Source of the DNA: an uncultured Pseudomonadota bacterium
Lineage (GTDB): Bacteria > Pseudomonadota > Gammaproteobacteria > Steroidobacterales > Steroidobacteraceae
Assembly (NCBI GenBank): GCA_903938365.1
Contig: CAJACZ010000124.1
Coordinates: 1-51,432, forward strand
Length of the DNA stretch: 51,432 nucleotides
Reading direction: 5' to 3'
A program made the position numbers and the translations under genes. The notes beneath the pieces were generated by a model. The model saw nothing but the letters and a program-made list of their open reading frames with translations, was not told the origin of the DNA and did not search any database. Shown in pieces: positions 50,964-51,432 of this stretch. The first letter of the stretch is position 1; each line of letters opens with the position of its first letter.

Positions 50964-51432
50964 TCAGAGCCGCGAGGTGAGGTATTCGAGCATCTGGTCG
51001 GTCGTCGAGATGGCCTTCGAGTTCATCTCGTAGGCACGCTGGGTCTCGATCATGCTCACCAGCTCCTCGACCACGTTGACGTTGGAGGCCTCGAGCGAGC
51101 CCTGCTGCAGCAGGCCGAGCCCGTTCTGCCCGGGCGTACCCGACTGCGGCGGGCCGCTTGCGGCGGATTCAACCAGCATGTTTTCGCCGCGGGGCTGCAG
51201 GCCGCCGGTGTTGATGAAATCGACCAGCTGCAGCGAACCGACCTGGTTCGGTGCCGCCTGTCCGGCAAGCTGGACGGACACGACGCCGTCGTTGCCGATG
51301 CTCACCGACTGCGCGCCGTCCGGAATCGAGATGCCCGGCTGCACGACATACCCGCTGGAGGTCACCAGCTGGCCCTGTGCGCTGACGTTGAAGCTGCCGT
51401 CGCGGGAGTAGGCGCTGGTGCCGTCCGGCAGC
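50964..51432 (-). CDS. flgG: Flagellar distal rod protein FlgG (C-terminal part; gene runs off the window)
   Basis: The visible 156 codons are the C-terminal part; the 5' end lies beyond base 51432. The frame reads [20 protein letters not shown] then [35 protein letters not shown], and the FlgG terminal motif [20 protein letters not shown] with [11 protein letters not shown]. The distal rod connects P/L rings to the hook. Upstream flgF, flgE, flgD, flgC and flgB are expected outside. The GTG-initiated ORF at 51365 is internal, not a real start. Confidence 0.93.
   Translation of the reverse strand, partial: LPDGTSAYSRDGSFNVSAQGQLVTSSGYVVQPGISIPDGAQSVSIGNDGVVSVQLAGQAAPNQVGSLQLVDFINTGGLQPRGENMLVESAASGPPQSGTPGQNGLGLLQQGSLEASNVNVVEELVSMIETQRAYEMNSKAISTTDQMLEYLTSRL

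Noticed and set aside
1-51432. CRISPR arrays, tRNA/rRNA genes, insertion sequences, prophage or integration sites
   Set aside because: No repeated spacers, tRNA-like cloverleaf, transposase or integrase was recognised; gene order is continuous and housekeeping in type.

Overview
This is a continuous, gene-dense, GC-rich chromosomal segment of a gammaproteobacterium. The best fit is a Xanthomonadales-like or related lineage (Steroidobacter/Nevskia/Ectothiorhodospira type). The grounds are the long-form HisG with a hisGDCBHAFIE operon, a TrpR-like regulator gene in front of hisG, an aspartate kinase/diaminopimelate decarboxylase fusion, and a gammaproteobacterial polar-flagellum cluster (FleQ, FlhF, FlhG, FliA, MotCD). 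The assignment rests on gene content only. No rRNA, tRNA, insertion sequence, prophage or CRISPR array was seen, and no stretch over about 300 bases lacks a gene.

Left part (1-7368, plus strand): the 3' end of a TrpR/YerC-like repressor gene, then the complete histidine pathway hisG-D-C-B-H-A-F-IE. Most junctions are 4-base ATGA/GTGA overlaps, so this is a single translationally coupled operon.

Middle part (7397-18202): lysAC (minus) preceded by a 75-residue acidic protein gene behind a good sigma-70 promoter; a SAM hydroxide adenosyltransferase; divergently, a 1063-residue membrane spermidine-synthase-like fusion overlapping an S41-protease lipoprotein; a lipocalin-like protein; a short-chain dehydrogenase; and a periplasmic L,D-transpeptidase.

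Right part (18330-51432, all minus strand, transcribed right to left): one of the longest uninterrupted flagellar clusters possible. In transcription order: flgG(partial)-H-I-J-K-L, fliC, flaG, fliD, fliS, fliT, pilZ, fleQ, a FleR/FlrC-like activator, fliE-F-G-H-I-J-K, fliL-M-N-O-P-Q-R, flhB, flhA, flhF, flhG, fliA, motC, motD, DUF2802, HDOD. Promoters are readable: near-consensus sigma-54 sites before the FlrC-like gene and fliL, a weaker one before DUF2802-HDOD, and a sigma-28 site before fliC. This gives a classic tiered FleQ/sigma-54 to FliA/sigma-28 cascade. The remaining rod/hook genes (flgB-F) should lie beyond the right edge.

Most notable oddities: (i) both sigma-54 activators lack receiver domains and no sensor kinase gene is present; (ii) the FleQ-like protein lacks c-di-GMP-binding signatures and the neighbouring PilZ protein is degenerate; (iii) the chemotaxis block normally found between fliA and motC, and between motD and DUF2802, is absent with the flanking genes stitched tightly together, although FliM keeps its CheY-binding motif; (iv) the spermidine-synthase-like/S41 lipoprotein pair is of unknown function. 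I did not find a wholly unprecedented system; the window is mainly well-understood biosynthesis and motility with these regulatory departures.
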